Assembly (NCBI RefSeq): GCF_045999315.1
Contig: NZ_CP174607.1
Coordinates: 1,116,001 to 1,180,000, forward strand
DNA length: 64,000 bases
Direction of reading: 5' to 3'
Source of the DNA: Peredibacter sp045999315
Lineage (GTDB): Bacteria > Bdellovibrionota > Bacteriovoracia > Bacteriovoracales > Bacteriovoracaceae
In this document: in pieces, positions 7,876-16,535 of the stretch
How the letters are laid out: the number at the start of each line of letters is the position of its first letter
How positions within the stretch are numbered: position 1 is the first letter of the stretch
Position numbers and translations under genes: made by a program
Notes under the pieces: generated by a model
What the model was told of the DNA's origin: nothing
Databases searched by the model: none
What the model saw: the letters and a program-made list of their open reading frames with translations, nothing else

Positions 7876-9534
7876 ATGTTCGATATCGCCGACAACGAAA
7901 ACAATACTATCGGTGCCAAGATTAAAGTCATTGGCGTTGGTGGAGGCGGATGTAACGCTGTTAATACCATGATCCGTTCAGGCCTAAATGGTGTTGAATA
8001 TATCGTTGCTAACACAGACTCTCAGGCCCTTGCCGCTAACCTTGCTGGAACTAAAATTCAACTTGGTGGCAACGTAACTAAAGGTCTAGGCGCAGGCGCG
8101 AACCCGGAAGTTGGTCGTAAAGCTGCGATCGAAGATTATGAAAAACTTTCTGAAGTTCTTCACGGTGCAGATATGGTTTTCGTAACTGCAGGTATGGGTG
8201 GTGGTACTGGAACTGGTGCAGCTCCAGTAATCGCGAAACTTGCTCGCGAAATGGGTGCTCTAACTGTTGGTGTAGTAACAAAGCCATTCATGTTTGAAGG
8301 TAAAAAACGTTCTCGCCAAGCTGAAGAAGGTATCCGTTCTCTTGAAGAATCAGTCGATTCACTAATCTGTATTCCTAACCAGCGTCTTCTTCAACTTGCT
8401 GGCGAGAATCTATCTCTAGTAGATACTTTCAAAGCTGCTGATGAAGTTCTTCTGAACGCTGTTCAAGGTATTTCAGACCTGATCAATAACACAGGTCTAA
8501 TCAACGCTGACTTCGCAGACGTTTCAACTGTTATGACTAATAAGGGTCTATCTCTTATGGGTACAGGTATGGCGTCGGGTGCTGAGCGTGCTCTTAAGGC
8601 CGCTAAGCAAGCGATCAGCTCTCCTCTACTAGAAGATGTTTCAATCGACGGTGCTACTGGCATCATCATCAACATCACTGGTAACGGGACTCTTACAACT
8701 CATGAAACTAACCAAGCTGTAACTCTAATCATGGAAGCTGCTGATGAAGATGCGGAAATCATCTTCGGTACAGTGATTGATGAATCAATGGGTGAAAACG
8801 TAAAAGTTACTGTGATCGCAACTGGTCTAGTGACTGCTCGTAAAGAAGCTTCAACTGGTGGTTACACAACTGCTCGGTCCGAAGGGACACGTCCAGCACC
8901 AGTAATGGCCCAGCCAGTGATGGCACAGCCAACTGTTGCTGCTCAACCAGTAATGTCTCAGCCTGCTGTTGAAACTTATCAAGCTCCAGTTGCTCCGGCG
9001 ATGAGAGTTGAAACTTCGGCCCCTCGTATGGAAGTAAAAGTTGAAGCAGCTCCAATGAGAACTGAAGCTCCAGCTCCAAGAATGGAAGTTCGTCCAGAGC
9101 TACCAACGCAAGCTCCAGTGATGAATAAAAATACTGATTACGCTGTTAAGTCAGAAATGACTTTTGATTTCGATGAGCCACAAACGGTTGAGGCGGCTCC
9201 TGTAAGAACTGAAGCTCCAGCTAAACCTAAAATTAACTGGGCAGAAAAACTTCAGAACGCGGCCTCTAAGTATGAGTCACAGAAAAATTTTGAAACAAAT
9301 ACATCTGCAGCTCCACAAGTGAAGCCTGCTCAAGTTGCTCCTGAGCGTACTGAGTATCATCACTTTGATGCTACTGAGCCAGTGGCAAATGCTTCTAATC
9401 AAGCTGCGCAAAACCGTGAAAGCAGAATCAAGTCTATCGCAGAGAAACTTGGTTTCTTTAACTTCGATGAAGATGAATTCGATACACCATCATTCATGAA
9501 AAAGAATGAGCGCAATCACGACTCACAAATCTAA
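7876..9534 (+). CDS. ftsZ: Cell-division tubulin homologue FtsZ with extended C-terminal linker
   Basis: A 552-residue GTPase that polymerises into the Z-ring. The tubulin signature GGGTGTG is at residues 108-114, with GGGGCNAVN at 22-30. After the globular domain (to about 325) comes a long Pro/Ala/Met/Gln-rich linker with near-repeats such as VMAQP and APRMEV, then a conserved terminal peptide DTPSFMKK at 536-543, followed by nine extra residues. The linker is much longer than the short one in E. coli FtsZ. The GGAGG Shine-Dalgarno sequence (7862-7866) is strong. Confidence 0.97.
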   Translation: MFDIADNENNTIGAKIKVIGVGGGGCNAVNTMIRSGLNGVEYIVANTDSQALAANLAGTKIQLGGNVTKGLGAGANPEVGRKAAIEDYEKLSEVLHGADMVFVTAGMGGGTGTGAAPVIAKLAREMGALTVGVVTKPFMFEGKKRSRQAEEGIRSLEESVDSLICIPNQRLLQLAGENLSLVDTFKAADEVLLNAVQGISDLINNTGLINADFADVSTVMTNKGLSLMGTGMASGAERALKAAKQAISSPLLEDVSIDGATGIIINITGNGTLTTHETNQAVTLIMEAADEDAEIIFGTVIDESMGENVKVTVIATGLVTARKEASTGGYTTARSEGTRPAPVMAQPVMAQPTVAAQPVMSQPAVETYQAPVAPAMRVETSAPRMEVKVEAAPMRTEAPAPRMEVRPELPTQAPVMNKNTDYAVKSEMTFDFDEPQTVEAAPVRTEAPAKPKINWAEKLQNAASKYESQKNFETNTSAAPQVKPAQVAPERTEYHHFDATEPVANASNQAAQNRESRIKSIAEKLGFFNFDEDEFDTPSFMKKNERNHDSQI

Positions 9535-9539
9535 AAATG

Positions 9540-9563
9540 AAGGCCGGGCAACCGGCCTTTTTT
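9540..9563 (+). terminator. Intrinsic terminator after ftsZ
   Basis: AAGGCCGG (9540-9547), GCAA tetraloop, CCGGCCTT (9552-9559), then a T tract. It closes the division cluster and isolates the pilin/S74 genes. Confidence 0.92.
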
Positions 9564-9685
9564 ATTTTCTCGCTTACTATCAGTCAGCAGTTCACAGTCA
9601 GCGATGACAATCTTCTTCCCTCAGTAAAATCCTCTGTTCCAGAAATTGTGTGGATAATCTTAATACCATCTTTTACGCTTCATGA

Positions 9686-11296
9686 ATGAGGATAAAAAAT
9701 CAGCATGGAATGGGTCTCTTAGAGGCCTTGTTAGCTGTCGGAGTCCTAGGTGGATTGGCATTAGTTATCAATCAACTTGGGCAAAATGCACGTAAGGCCG
9801 TTAATAATCATGAATCAAATAATGATGTTAAGGTCACACTCGAACAGATTCAGTCTGTGCTGTCGGATCAAGACAGCTGTACCGCCACTTTTATCGGTAA
9901 AAACGCCAGTTCATCTTCAAATATAGTTCAGGCCTTAAAAAAGAAAAATGCTAGCGGATACTCCGATACATTTATGACAAGTGCTGTAAGTCCCAATACA
10001 ACCTATGGTCAGAAACAGCTCCGGATAAATTCCTATTCTTTATCAGATGCCGCGCCTGAAGTTGATGTATCTGCACAAGGAACAACTCAATTGTTGGTGA
10101 ACTTCAATCGAGGGACCAAAGGAGTGCAGGCCAGTTCCATCTCGCAAAAAGTAAATCTACGGGTGGTGCTAGATGGATCAGGAAATATCACAAACTGTGT
10201 GGCCTTCAACGCTTCTACAAGTGATATTTGGAAACAAGTCACAAATAGTTCGAACATTTATTTTAATACTGGTCACGTAGGAGTTGGAGTTAATGCACCA
10301 ACTTCGAATTTAACTGTCCGGGCCTCTACTTTCCCTCTACAACCTGGTCTGCATATTCTCGGAAATGAAAATGCTACCGCGGGCTGGAATAGATCGGCCG
10401 TGAATTACAGTGATACGAGTAGTGCGGAGTTTTGGAGAGTGGCTCTGTTTGGGGCCAATTCACTCGAAGGTGAAGGAAAATTTGGAATCAATACGACCGG
10501 TGGTGTGAATCGTGTGATTTTTACCAAGAGCGGAAGCATGGGCATTGGAACCACTCGGCCAAATTGTGAAATGACTGCTTGTGAAAACTCAGACAATGGT
10601 GATCCTAGTTACGTTCAGAAATATTTGCATATTCATTCTAGCGCCGCCGGACCAACTGATTATTCATCTGTTTTTTTAAGCTCGAATGCCATGGGAGACA
10701 ATGAAATTGTCGGAAGCTTTGGCTTCGCTTCTACAAGTAGAACTGAAGGTCATGACCGAAGAGTTGGAGTCATCACAGGTCATGTTTCAAGTCCTGCCGG
10801 TACACCTTTGAAAGGGAGTATGCTTTTCTGGACCAATGATGGAACGGGCACTCGTTGGAATATGATTTTGACCGAGATTGGAGATCTTTGGATCAGAGGA
10901 ATTTTTTCAGTCGGCGGTACAGTCAGCGAACGCTCAGACGAGAGTTTGAAAAAGAACATCAGACCATTGTCATCATCTCTTCATAAAATCAATAAGCTTC
11001 AAGGCGTGAGCTACGAGTGGAAGAACAAGAAGGATCAGGGGGCCCAGGTTGGTCTTATTGCTCAGGATGTAGAAAAAGTCTATCCCGAAGTCGTGAGTCA
11101 GGACAGGAGCACGAAGAGCATTTGGTATAGTGGGCTTTTGGCACCGGTTATAGATTCAATTAAAGAACTTCATAGAGATATCTTGTGGAGAAGTAAAAAA
11201 ATTAAAAAACTTAAAGCTGAGAACCAAGAACTAAAAGACTACTTATGCTCTCAAAAAGGTGTCATAGAATTTTGTTCTGGGAAAGAAGGGCAATGA
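9686..11296 (+). CDS. Prepilin-like / S74 tail-fibre chaperone hybrid, copy 1
   Basis: A 536-residue secreted protein. The N-terminus MRIKNQHG, then MGLLE and about 18 hydrophobic residues, is a type IV prepilin leader (Gly at -1, Glu at +5). The middle holds tail-fibre-like motifs of the VGVGVNAPTSNLTV and MGIGTTRP type. The C-terminus is an S74 intramolecular chaperone domain: SDESLK with the catalytic pair Ser417 and Lys422, then GLIAQDVEKVYPEVV and LLAPVIDSIKEL, a short coiled coil and a terminal C-X8-C. S74 domains trimerise fibres and cleave themselves off. The start is fixed by an in-frame TGA at 9683-9685 and the leader length, although no clear Shine-Dalgarno sequence is visible. First gene of a three-gene operon. 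Confidence 0.8.
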   Translation: MRIKNQHGMGLLEALLAVGVLGGLALVINQLGQNARKAVNNHESNNDVKVTLEQIQSVLSDQDSCTATFIGKNASSSSNIVQALKKKNASGYSDTFMTSAVSPNTTYGQKQLRINSYSLSDAAPEVDVSAQGTTQLLVNFNRGTKGVQASSISQKVNLRVVLDGSGNITNCVAFNASTSDIWKQVTNSSNIYFNTGHVGVGVNAPTSNLTVRASTFPLQPGLHILGNENATAGWNRSAVNYSDTSSAEFWRVALFGANSLEGEGKFGINTTGGVNRVIFTKSGSMGIGTTRPNCEMTACENSDNGDPSYVQKYLHIHSSAAGPTDYSSVFLSSNAMGDNEIVGSFGFASTSRTEGHDRRVGVITGHVSSPAGTPLKGSMLFWTNDGTGTRWNMILTEIGDLWIRGIFSVGGTVSERSDESLKKNIRPLSSSLHKINKLQGVSYEWKNKKDQGAQVGLIAQDVEKVYPEVVSQDRSTKSIWYSGLLAPVIDSIKELHRDILWRSKKIKKLKAENQELKDYLCSQKGVIEFCSGKEGQ

Positions 11297-12894
11297 CTAC
11301 AAACCAAAAAGGGATAGGTATTGTTCAGATTCTCATGGCCCTCGGAATTCTTGGTGGATTAGCATTGGTGATTGGGCGCTTTAGCAATGAGGCCGGTAAA
11401 GTTACAACAAATGTTGAGACGAATAACGACATTGTAGGTGTCATTCAGCAGATTCAGGCCGTTTTATCTGATCCAGAAAGTTGTTCAACCACGTTTCTTG
11501 GTAAAAGAGCGAACAATTCAATCAATGTGGTTCAGTCTTTACGGGTTAAGCATAATGGTGTTTTTACCAATGCCTTTGATACCAAATCAACCAATCCTAC
11601 TTTGAGTTTTGGTCAGCAAAATTTAAAGATTCTCTCCTATGCATTGTCTGATGCAGATGATGAAGTAGACGTTCCTACCTTGGGCACGACTCATTTACTG
11701 ATCAATTTTGATCGTGGAACCAAAGGATCTCAGGCGCAATCAATTGCAAAGAAGGTCAGTTTAAGAGTCAATGTTAATGCTAGTGGAGACATAGTAAGTT
11801 GTGTGGCCTTCTCAACTAGCAGTAGCGATCTTTGGAAATATTCTTTAAACAATTCGGATATCTTTTATTCCGGTGGCAACGTCGCCATAAATACCAGTGT
11901 TTCAAATGCCAATCTTACAGTTCGTGCCACTACCATGCCTGGAACTACTCCCGGAATTGCCATTATTGGGAATGAGGCCAGCAATGCGGGATGGAACAGA
12001 TCGAATATTACTTTTTGGGATCAGAGTTCAAGCTATGCCTGGTCGGTTGGTATGTATGGAAGTGCCTCCTATGAAGGTGAAGGAAAAATTGGCATCAATG
12101 GCGGTCCGAAGAATTCGCCTCTTCCCAATAGATTTATCATCACCAAAGAAGGTGATGTCGGTGTAGGCATTACTGATCCTGGAAAGGGATTCGATTGTAT
12201 TCCTTCAATCATATGTCCCAACAGTATTGATTTTCAGTTTCATAATCCTAGTACCGATTCTCTCTATGGCGGAGGAAATCTCATCTTGAGTTCGAACGCT
12301 ACCGGAAACGGAGCGGTAGTAGGATCTTTGGCAATGGGAACCATGAGCAGTATTAACTTAGAAAAGCGTATCGCGGTAGTTCAGGGACAAATTAATAACT
12401 TTTCTCCTCTGCGTGGACAACTGCTGTTTTGGACCACTAACGGGGGAATAATGGATATTGGCATGGTGATTGGCCCCACAGGAGATCTTTGGACTAAAAG
12501 AGAAATCACTACCACTGCATTAAACGTTTCATCGGATGCGAGATTAAAAGAAAATGTACGTCCTTTTTCTAATGGCCTTGAAAAGATTCTGTCTTTAAAT
12601 CCGGTGAGCTTTCAATGGAAAGATAAAGAAAAACCAGGTCATCAGTTAGGATTTATTGCTCAAGAAGTGGAAAAGATTTTTCCTGAACTGGTCAGAGTTG
12701 ACGAGCATGGAATTAAATCAGTGGCCTATATGGAGCTTCTGGCACCTATCGTAAATGCCATTGAAGAACTTCATCACAAAATTCTTTTAGGCCAGAATGA
12801 TATTCAAAAGCTAGAACAGGACGGGAATAAGATAAGAAGTTATTTCTGTGCCCGTGATCCTAATGCGGAATTTTGCCGGGAAGGTAGAGAATGA
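11293..12894 (+). CDS. Prepilin-like / S74 tail-fibre chaperone hybrid, copy 2
   Basis: A 533-residue paralogue of the preceding gene. The frame opens at 11245, but ATG 11293 is chosen because it makes an ATGA overlap with copy 1, has GAAGGG upstream and gives a seven-residue leader MTTNQKG. After the cleavage glycine the mature end reads IGIVQ: position +5 is Gln, not the Glu conserved in major pilins and in copies 1 and 3. The S74 domain keeps SDARLK (Ser414, Lys419), FIAQEVEKIFPELV and the terminal C-X8-C motif. Central SNANLTV, GWNRS and EGEGKIGI blocks match the other copies. Confidence 0.8.
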   Translation: MTTNQKGIGIVQILMALGILGGLALVIGRFSNEAGKVTTNVETNNDIVGVIQQIQAVLSDPESCSTTFLGKRANNSINVVQSLRVKHNGVFTNAFDTKSTNPTLSFGQQNLKILSYALSDADDEVDVPTLGTTHLLINFDRGTKGSQAQSIAKKVSLRVNVNASGDIVSCVAFSTSSSDLWKYSLNNSDIFYSGGNVAINTSVSNANLTVRATTMPGTTPGIAIIGNEASNAGWNRSNITFWDQSSSYAWSVGMYGSASYEGEGKIGINGGPKNSPLPNRFIITKEGDVGVGITDPGKGFDCIPSIICPNSIDFQFHNPSTDSLYGGGNLILSSNATGNGAVVGSLAMGTMSSINLEKRIAVVQGQINNFSPLRGQLLFWTTNGGIMDIGMVIGPTGDLWTKREITTTALNVSSDARLKENVRPFSNGLEKILSLNPVSFQWKDKEKPGHQLGFIAQEVEKIFPELVRVDEHGIKSVAYMELLAPIVNAIEELHHKILLGQNDIQKLEQDGNKIRSYFCARDPNAEFCREGRE

Positions 12895-14468
12895 GAAAAG
12901 CGCAAGCGGGTCTGGGTCTGGTTGAACTTTTAACGACCATTGGGCTCCTTGGAGGAGTGCTTCTTCTCATTAGTTCCCTCAATCAGAGTGCTAATAAGGT
13001 GGCAACGAATCTAGAGGTGAATACAGATCTTTTAGAGACCTTGCAAGAAGTTCAGGTCCTCTTATCGAAGGCAGATAATTGTAAGGTCACTTTTCAGGGT
13101 AAGAATGCAGTTAATTTTTCCAATGTCGTTCAGACCATTAAGCAAAAAAACAATTCTGGATATGCAGATGTATATCCAACTGTGACCTCTAACCCTCAGA
13201 AAGTATATGGTAGTAAGAGACTTAAAATTAATTCCTATTCCCTTTCTGATGCTGCTCCGAACGTAAGTGTCACAGGACAGGGAACTACTCATCTGATGAT
13301 TCAATTTAATCGTGGAAAAAATGGTACTCAGACTGAATTCATCACAAAAACCATTCCACTCAGTGTAAAGGTTGATGGCTCGGGAAATATTACGGACTGT
13401 GCTGCTTCAATTGGAAGTAAAAACGATCTTTGGAAATATGCCGCCAACAACACTGATATTTATTATTTAAATGGAGTAGGAGTTGGTACTAATACACCGA
13501 GTGCCAACCTGACTGTGATGGCCAGAACTTTTCCTGATCCTTCTGGCGTTTCTATCATTGGAAGTGAGTCAGGTGCGGCCGGATGGAATCGTGCGGCCGT
13601 GACTTTTACTGATCAGAGTAGTGATCAACGTTGGTCAATGGCCATGTTTGGAACAGCATCTAATGAAGGAGAAGGGAGCTTTGGATTTGGAGGGGGGCAT
13701 CTCTCCACGTTGGGGATGAATCGGTTACTCATTACCAAAAGAGGCGATGTTGGGATACATACCAATCTTGTTCAGCCAACCTGTGGCATGGCCAGTTGTT
13801 ATGCTGGCAGATTCTTACATGTTCATTCCAACTCTGGTGGAGAAGTAGACGCTTCACAAATGGTTTTATCTTCTAGTGCCGGTGCCAATGGAAGTTTAGT
13901 GGGAGGTCTCGCCTTTGCAGCGTCAGCGAGTTCAAGTGCGGACCGAAGAGTTGCTGCAATTACTGGTCATGTAACAAATAATCCAGGCTCTCCTGTAACT
14001 GGGAACATGCTTTTTTGGACCACCAACAATGGTGTTATTAATTACAATGGCATTCTTTTTCAAAACGGAGATTTCCGCATTAGTGGAAATGTTAATACTG
14101 TTAAAGTCATTCAGGCCTCAGATGGAAGACTCAAAAAGAACATCCGGCCCTTGAAAGAAGCTTTGAAAAAAATCTTGTCTCTAGAGGGAGTTAGTTACTT
14201 TTGGAAAGATAAAGATCTTCCTGGAAAACGATTGGGCTTTATTGCTCAAAAAGTAGAAAAGATCTTTCCTGAACTGGTGAGAACTCAAGCTGATGGTTAT
14301 AAGACCATGATGTATGTGAATTTAGTGGCGCCTGTAATTGAGGCCATTAAAAGTCTCTCGGTGATGAATGATCAAGGCTCTGAGCAAATAGCAAAACTTG
14401 AATCCGAGAATAGAATGCTTAGAGCTTATATTTGCAGTGAGGACGCGAGTGCCAATTTCTGTCACTGA
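12891..14468 (+). CDS. Prepilin-like / S74 tail-fibre chaperone hybrid, copy 3
   Basis: A 525-residue third paralogue with an ATGA overlap to copy 2. The leader is MRKAQAG, followed by LGLVE (Glu at +5) and a hydrophobic helix. It shares KINSYSLSDAAP, SANLTV, GWNRAAVTF and EGEGSFGFGG with its siblings. The S74 chaperone begins at SDGRLK (Ser410, Lys415), continues FIAQKVEKIFPELV, and ends with C-X8-C four residues longer than the last Cys-His. The 3' end overlaps the convergent protease gene by 7 nt. Function is unknown; a pilus-tip or surface fibre role is inferred. Confidence 0.8.
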   Translation: MRKAQAGLGLVELLTTIGLLGGVLLLISSLNQSANKVATNLEVNTDLLETLQEVQVLLSKADNCKVTFQGKNAVNFSNVVQTIKQKNNSGYADVYPTVTSNPQKVYGSKRLKINSYSLSDAAPNVSVTGQGTTHLMIQFNRGKNGTQTEFITKTIPLSVKVDGSGNITDCAASIGSKNDLWKYAANNTDIYYLNGVGVGTNTPSANLTVMARTFPDPSGVSIIGSESGAAGWNRAAVTFTDQSSDQRWSMAMFGTASNEGEGSFGFGGGHLSTLGMNRLLITKRGDVGIHTNLVQPTCGMASCYAGRFLHVHSNSGGEVDASQMVLSSSAGANGSLVGGLAFAASASSSADRRVAAITGHVTNNPGSPVTGNMLFWTTNNGVINYNGILFQNGDFRISGNVNTVKVIQASDGRLKKNIRPLKEALKKILSLEGVSYFWKDKDLPGKRLGFIAQKVEKIFPELVRTQADGYKTMMYVNLVAPVIEAIKSLSVMNDQGSEQIAKLESENRMLRAYICSEDASANFCH

Positions 14469-16003
14469 ATAAGTTCTTCTACCGCTTTTGATGGATTTAT
14501 ATTTTTTAATTTTGGACAAGTCTTTTCCACAATTTTTGTAAAATCAACGTTTTTGTAATATGGGTTAAAGCCCAGTTCATTCTTCGTAAACTTTTGATCT
14601 GCATAGCTCTTAAAAGAAGGTTCACAAAAATATTTATCTGAATAGGCCTTGGCGAACTGATTTCTCAAACGAGAGCGATGATTTCCTTGGGTCAATTTCA
14701 TAACATTGATCATCACTTCGTTTGATAGACCTGGGTCTAAATTTCTGAACATCGGTCCCATGAACTTAAAGTTAGCGTTGTCTTTGAGATTGTTTTGAAT
14801 GATCTCAGATGCCCCAAGCCGAATGGATTTCTTATAACAATCCTCAAGAAGTGGATTGTTGAGTTTTAAGATTCCTTCTGAGGCAAAATTCGTTATCGCC
14901 AGTTCACTACAACGGTTTGCAATTCTAGTGAGTTCTTCTACCTTAGGAGTCCAGTTCGCGAGTGTCGGAGAGACATTGTCTTTTGCCATTTGTGAATTCC
15001 GATAGGGTTCTTCACAGGCCTTCTCAGAAGTATATTCTACACCGTCAAAAACAGTGTCCTTAATGAAGTAATATTTTTCCGGACTTTTTTCTTTTAAATG
15101 AGTCGGATTGTAGCGATAGGCCACGACACTTTCAGCAAAGTCTTCACGCTCATTTGTCATGCCATATTCAGAGACGGCAGTTTCGGGTTTGCTGGTCTCT
15201 CTATATAAAACACCGTCCTTTACCTTGCCCGGAGTTGTCCAACCTCCTTGCCTCATCCATTCGGTACTTTCATCGACCTCTGTCACTCCTCCCATAGCAT
15301 GAGCGAGTTCGTGGACAATCGTCGCTCGACGATTTTCAGGAGATTGAGTGTTCCAAAGATCAAAGATCATAATGGTAGCGTTAGCAAGGGTATTGCCACT
15401 ATCAAGACCTCTGGGAGCGTGAATGAGAGTTCGGCTCTTCTCAAATGGAATAACACCTTCAGGGAAATCTGAAATTGCCAGAAGGACCGTATCTAATTCA
15501 TCTTTTTTCCAGGCAGAAGTGTTTTCTTTTACAATGTGTGAGCCGTTTAAACCAAAGCGTCTTTGCATGAAATGAAGTTGCACACCAATTTCAGGACCAA
15601 AAATCTCCTTTAGGGCGCAGTCCACTTTTTTACATGTTGAAGAGAAGTTCTTAATTTTCTTAGGATCTGGTTCACCTAAAAAATCGACAGAAGTAGTGAG
15701 GTGAAAAAATGTTTCAAGGTTTTCAGGGGATTCATTCTCAAAGCTAATACCATTTATTTTTTTATTTATTCTGATGGTCGATTCATTAGACTTTAACCAA
15801 TCACTCATTTCGCTTATTGAAAAAGGATTTTTCCTTAAGCACTTGGCCTTTTTGATTTCATTCTGGGTGGCCGCTTCCCAACTGATTTTTCTCTGAAGGG
15901 AAATAAGATCGTTTAGTTCTGTAAAGGAAGGTTCTCCACAACCTTCATGTGCATATGATGAGATTGAAAGAATGAATGTAAAAGTGAAGATAAGGGCCTT
16001 CAT
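14462..16003 (-). CDS. Secreted zinc metallopeptidase (HExxH, gluzincin-like)
   Basis: A 513-residue protein starting MKALIFTFTF with a signal peptide ending near SSYA. The zinc motif HELAH is at residues 231-235, with Glu232 as candidate catalytic base; the downstream EDFAES element (Glu291) could be the third ligand, a gluzincin arrangement. ATG 16003 is preferred to the in-frame ATG 16027 because it makes an ATGA overlap with the upstream gene and starts directly with the signal peptide. Substrate unknown; exported prey- or wall-directed proteolysis is only a guess. Several cysteines suggest disulfides. Confidence 0.7.
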   Translation of the reverse strand: MKALIFTFTFILSISSYAHEGCGEPSFTELNDLISLQRKISWEAATQNEIKKAKCLRKNPFSISEMSDWLKSNESTIRINKKINGISFENESPENLETFFHLTTSVDFLGEPDPKKIKNFSSTCKKVDCALKEIFGPEIGVQLHFMQRRFGLNGSHIVKENTSAWKKDELDTVLLAISDFPEGVIPFEKSRTLIHAPRGLDSGNTLANATIMIFDLWNTQSPENRRATIVHELAHAMGGVTEVDESTEWMRQGGWTTPGKVKDGVLYRETSKPETAVSEYGMTNEREDFAESVVAYRYNPTHLKEKSPEKYYFIKDTVFDGVEYTSEKACEEPYRNSQMAKDNVSPTLANWTPKVEELTRIANRCSELAITNFASEGILKLNNPLLEDCYKKSIRLGASEIIQNNLKDNANFKFMGPMFRNLDPGLSNEVMINVMKLTQGNHRSRLRNQFAKAYSDKYFCEPSFKSYADQKFTKNELGFNPYYKNVDFTKIVEKTCPKLKNINPSKAVEELIQ

Positions 16004-16497
16004 GGTCGTTTTCCATTCATGGGCCAAATAGTAACGGAGCGGAGTCTTTTAGACTCATTGTTGGCAAACTCAAGTTTTAAATTTTCTCCTGGCACTTCAA
16101 TGGTGATCGTGCGACCAGCATCGTGACTAGGTGCCTGCAGAGACTTCTCTAATTTCTCTTTTTCTTTTGAAGACAGTCCTGAATAAACTCGTCGAAAAAG
16201 TGATTGAGAACTGGTCTGAGATTCATTCGGTAATTGCGCATACAGATAGTGAAAACGATTCTTCTTAAGGCCAATCGTCACATCATTTTTGGCAGAAAAA
16301 TAGTGAAGATATAAAGCATCCTGTTCTTTGGATTTAATTTTATCCTGGAAAATTTTTTCAATTTCCTCGCGAGAAGATTTTGATGAAAGCTGACTAAGTT
16401 CGGATGGAAGCAATTTAAGGACTTCATCCCGAATGGGTTGCTTGGCATTCGCGCAAAGAGAGAACGACACTAGACCTAATAGCAATATCAACTTCAT
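16000..16497 (-). CDS. Hypothetical secreted protein
   Basis: A 165-residue protein with a clear signal peptide (MKLILLLGLVSFSLCANA) and a charged, lysine/glutamate-rich body containing a predicted helical stretch (SSREEIEKIFQDKIKSKEQD). No known family is recognised. It precedes the zinc protease gene with an ATGA overlap, so the two are coexpressed; a propeptide-like, inhibitor or partner role is possible but unsupported. Confidence 0.6.
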   Translation of the reverse strand: MKLILLLGLVSFSLCANAKQPIRDEVLKLLPSELSQLSSKSSREEIEKIFQDKIKSKEQDALYLHYFSAKNDVTIGLKKNRFHYLYAQLPNESQTSSQSLFRRVYSGLSSKEKEKLEKSLQAPSHDAGRTITIEVPGENLKLEFANNESKRLRSVTIWPMNGKRP

Positions 16498-16535
16498 AGG
16501 TGACTTTTCGGAAAGTTGAGCTAATTACTTTAGTT

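Noticed and set aside
9649..9657. Single perfect DnaA box TGTGGATAA before the hybrid operon
   Set aside because: One nine-mer is expected by chance at about this frequency in 64 kb, and no other box lies close by.
11245..11292. Upstream in-frame start for hybrid copy 2
   Set aside because: It would bury the prepilin leader behind 16 extra residues; ATG 11293 has an ATGA overlap and a Shine-Dalgarno sequence.
9686..14468. Reading the three S74 genes as prophage tail-fibre genes
   Set aside because: All three have prepilin-like leaders and no capsid, tail, integrase or lysis genes lie nearby; codon use matches neighbours.
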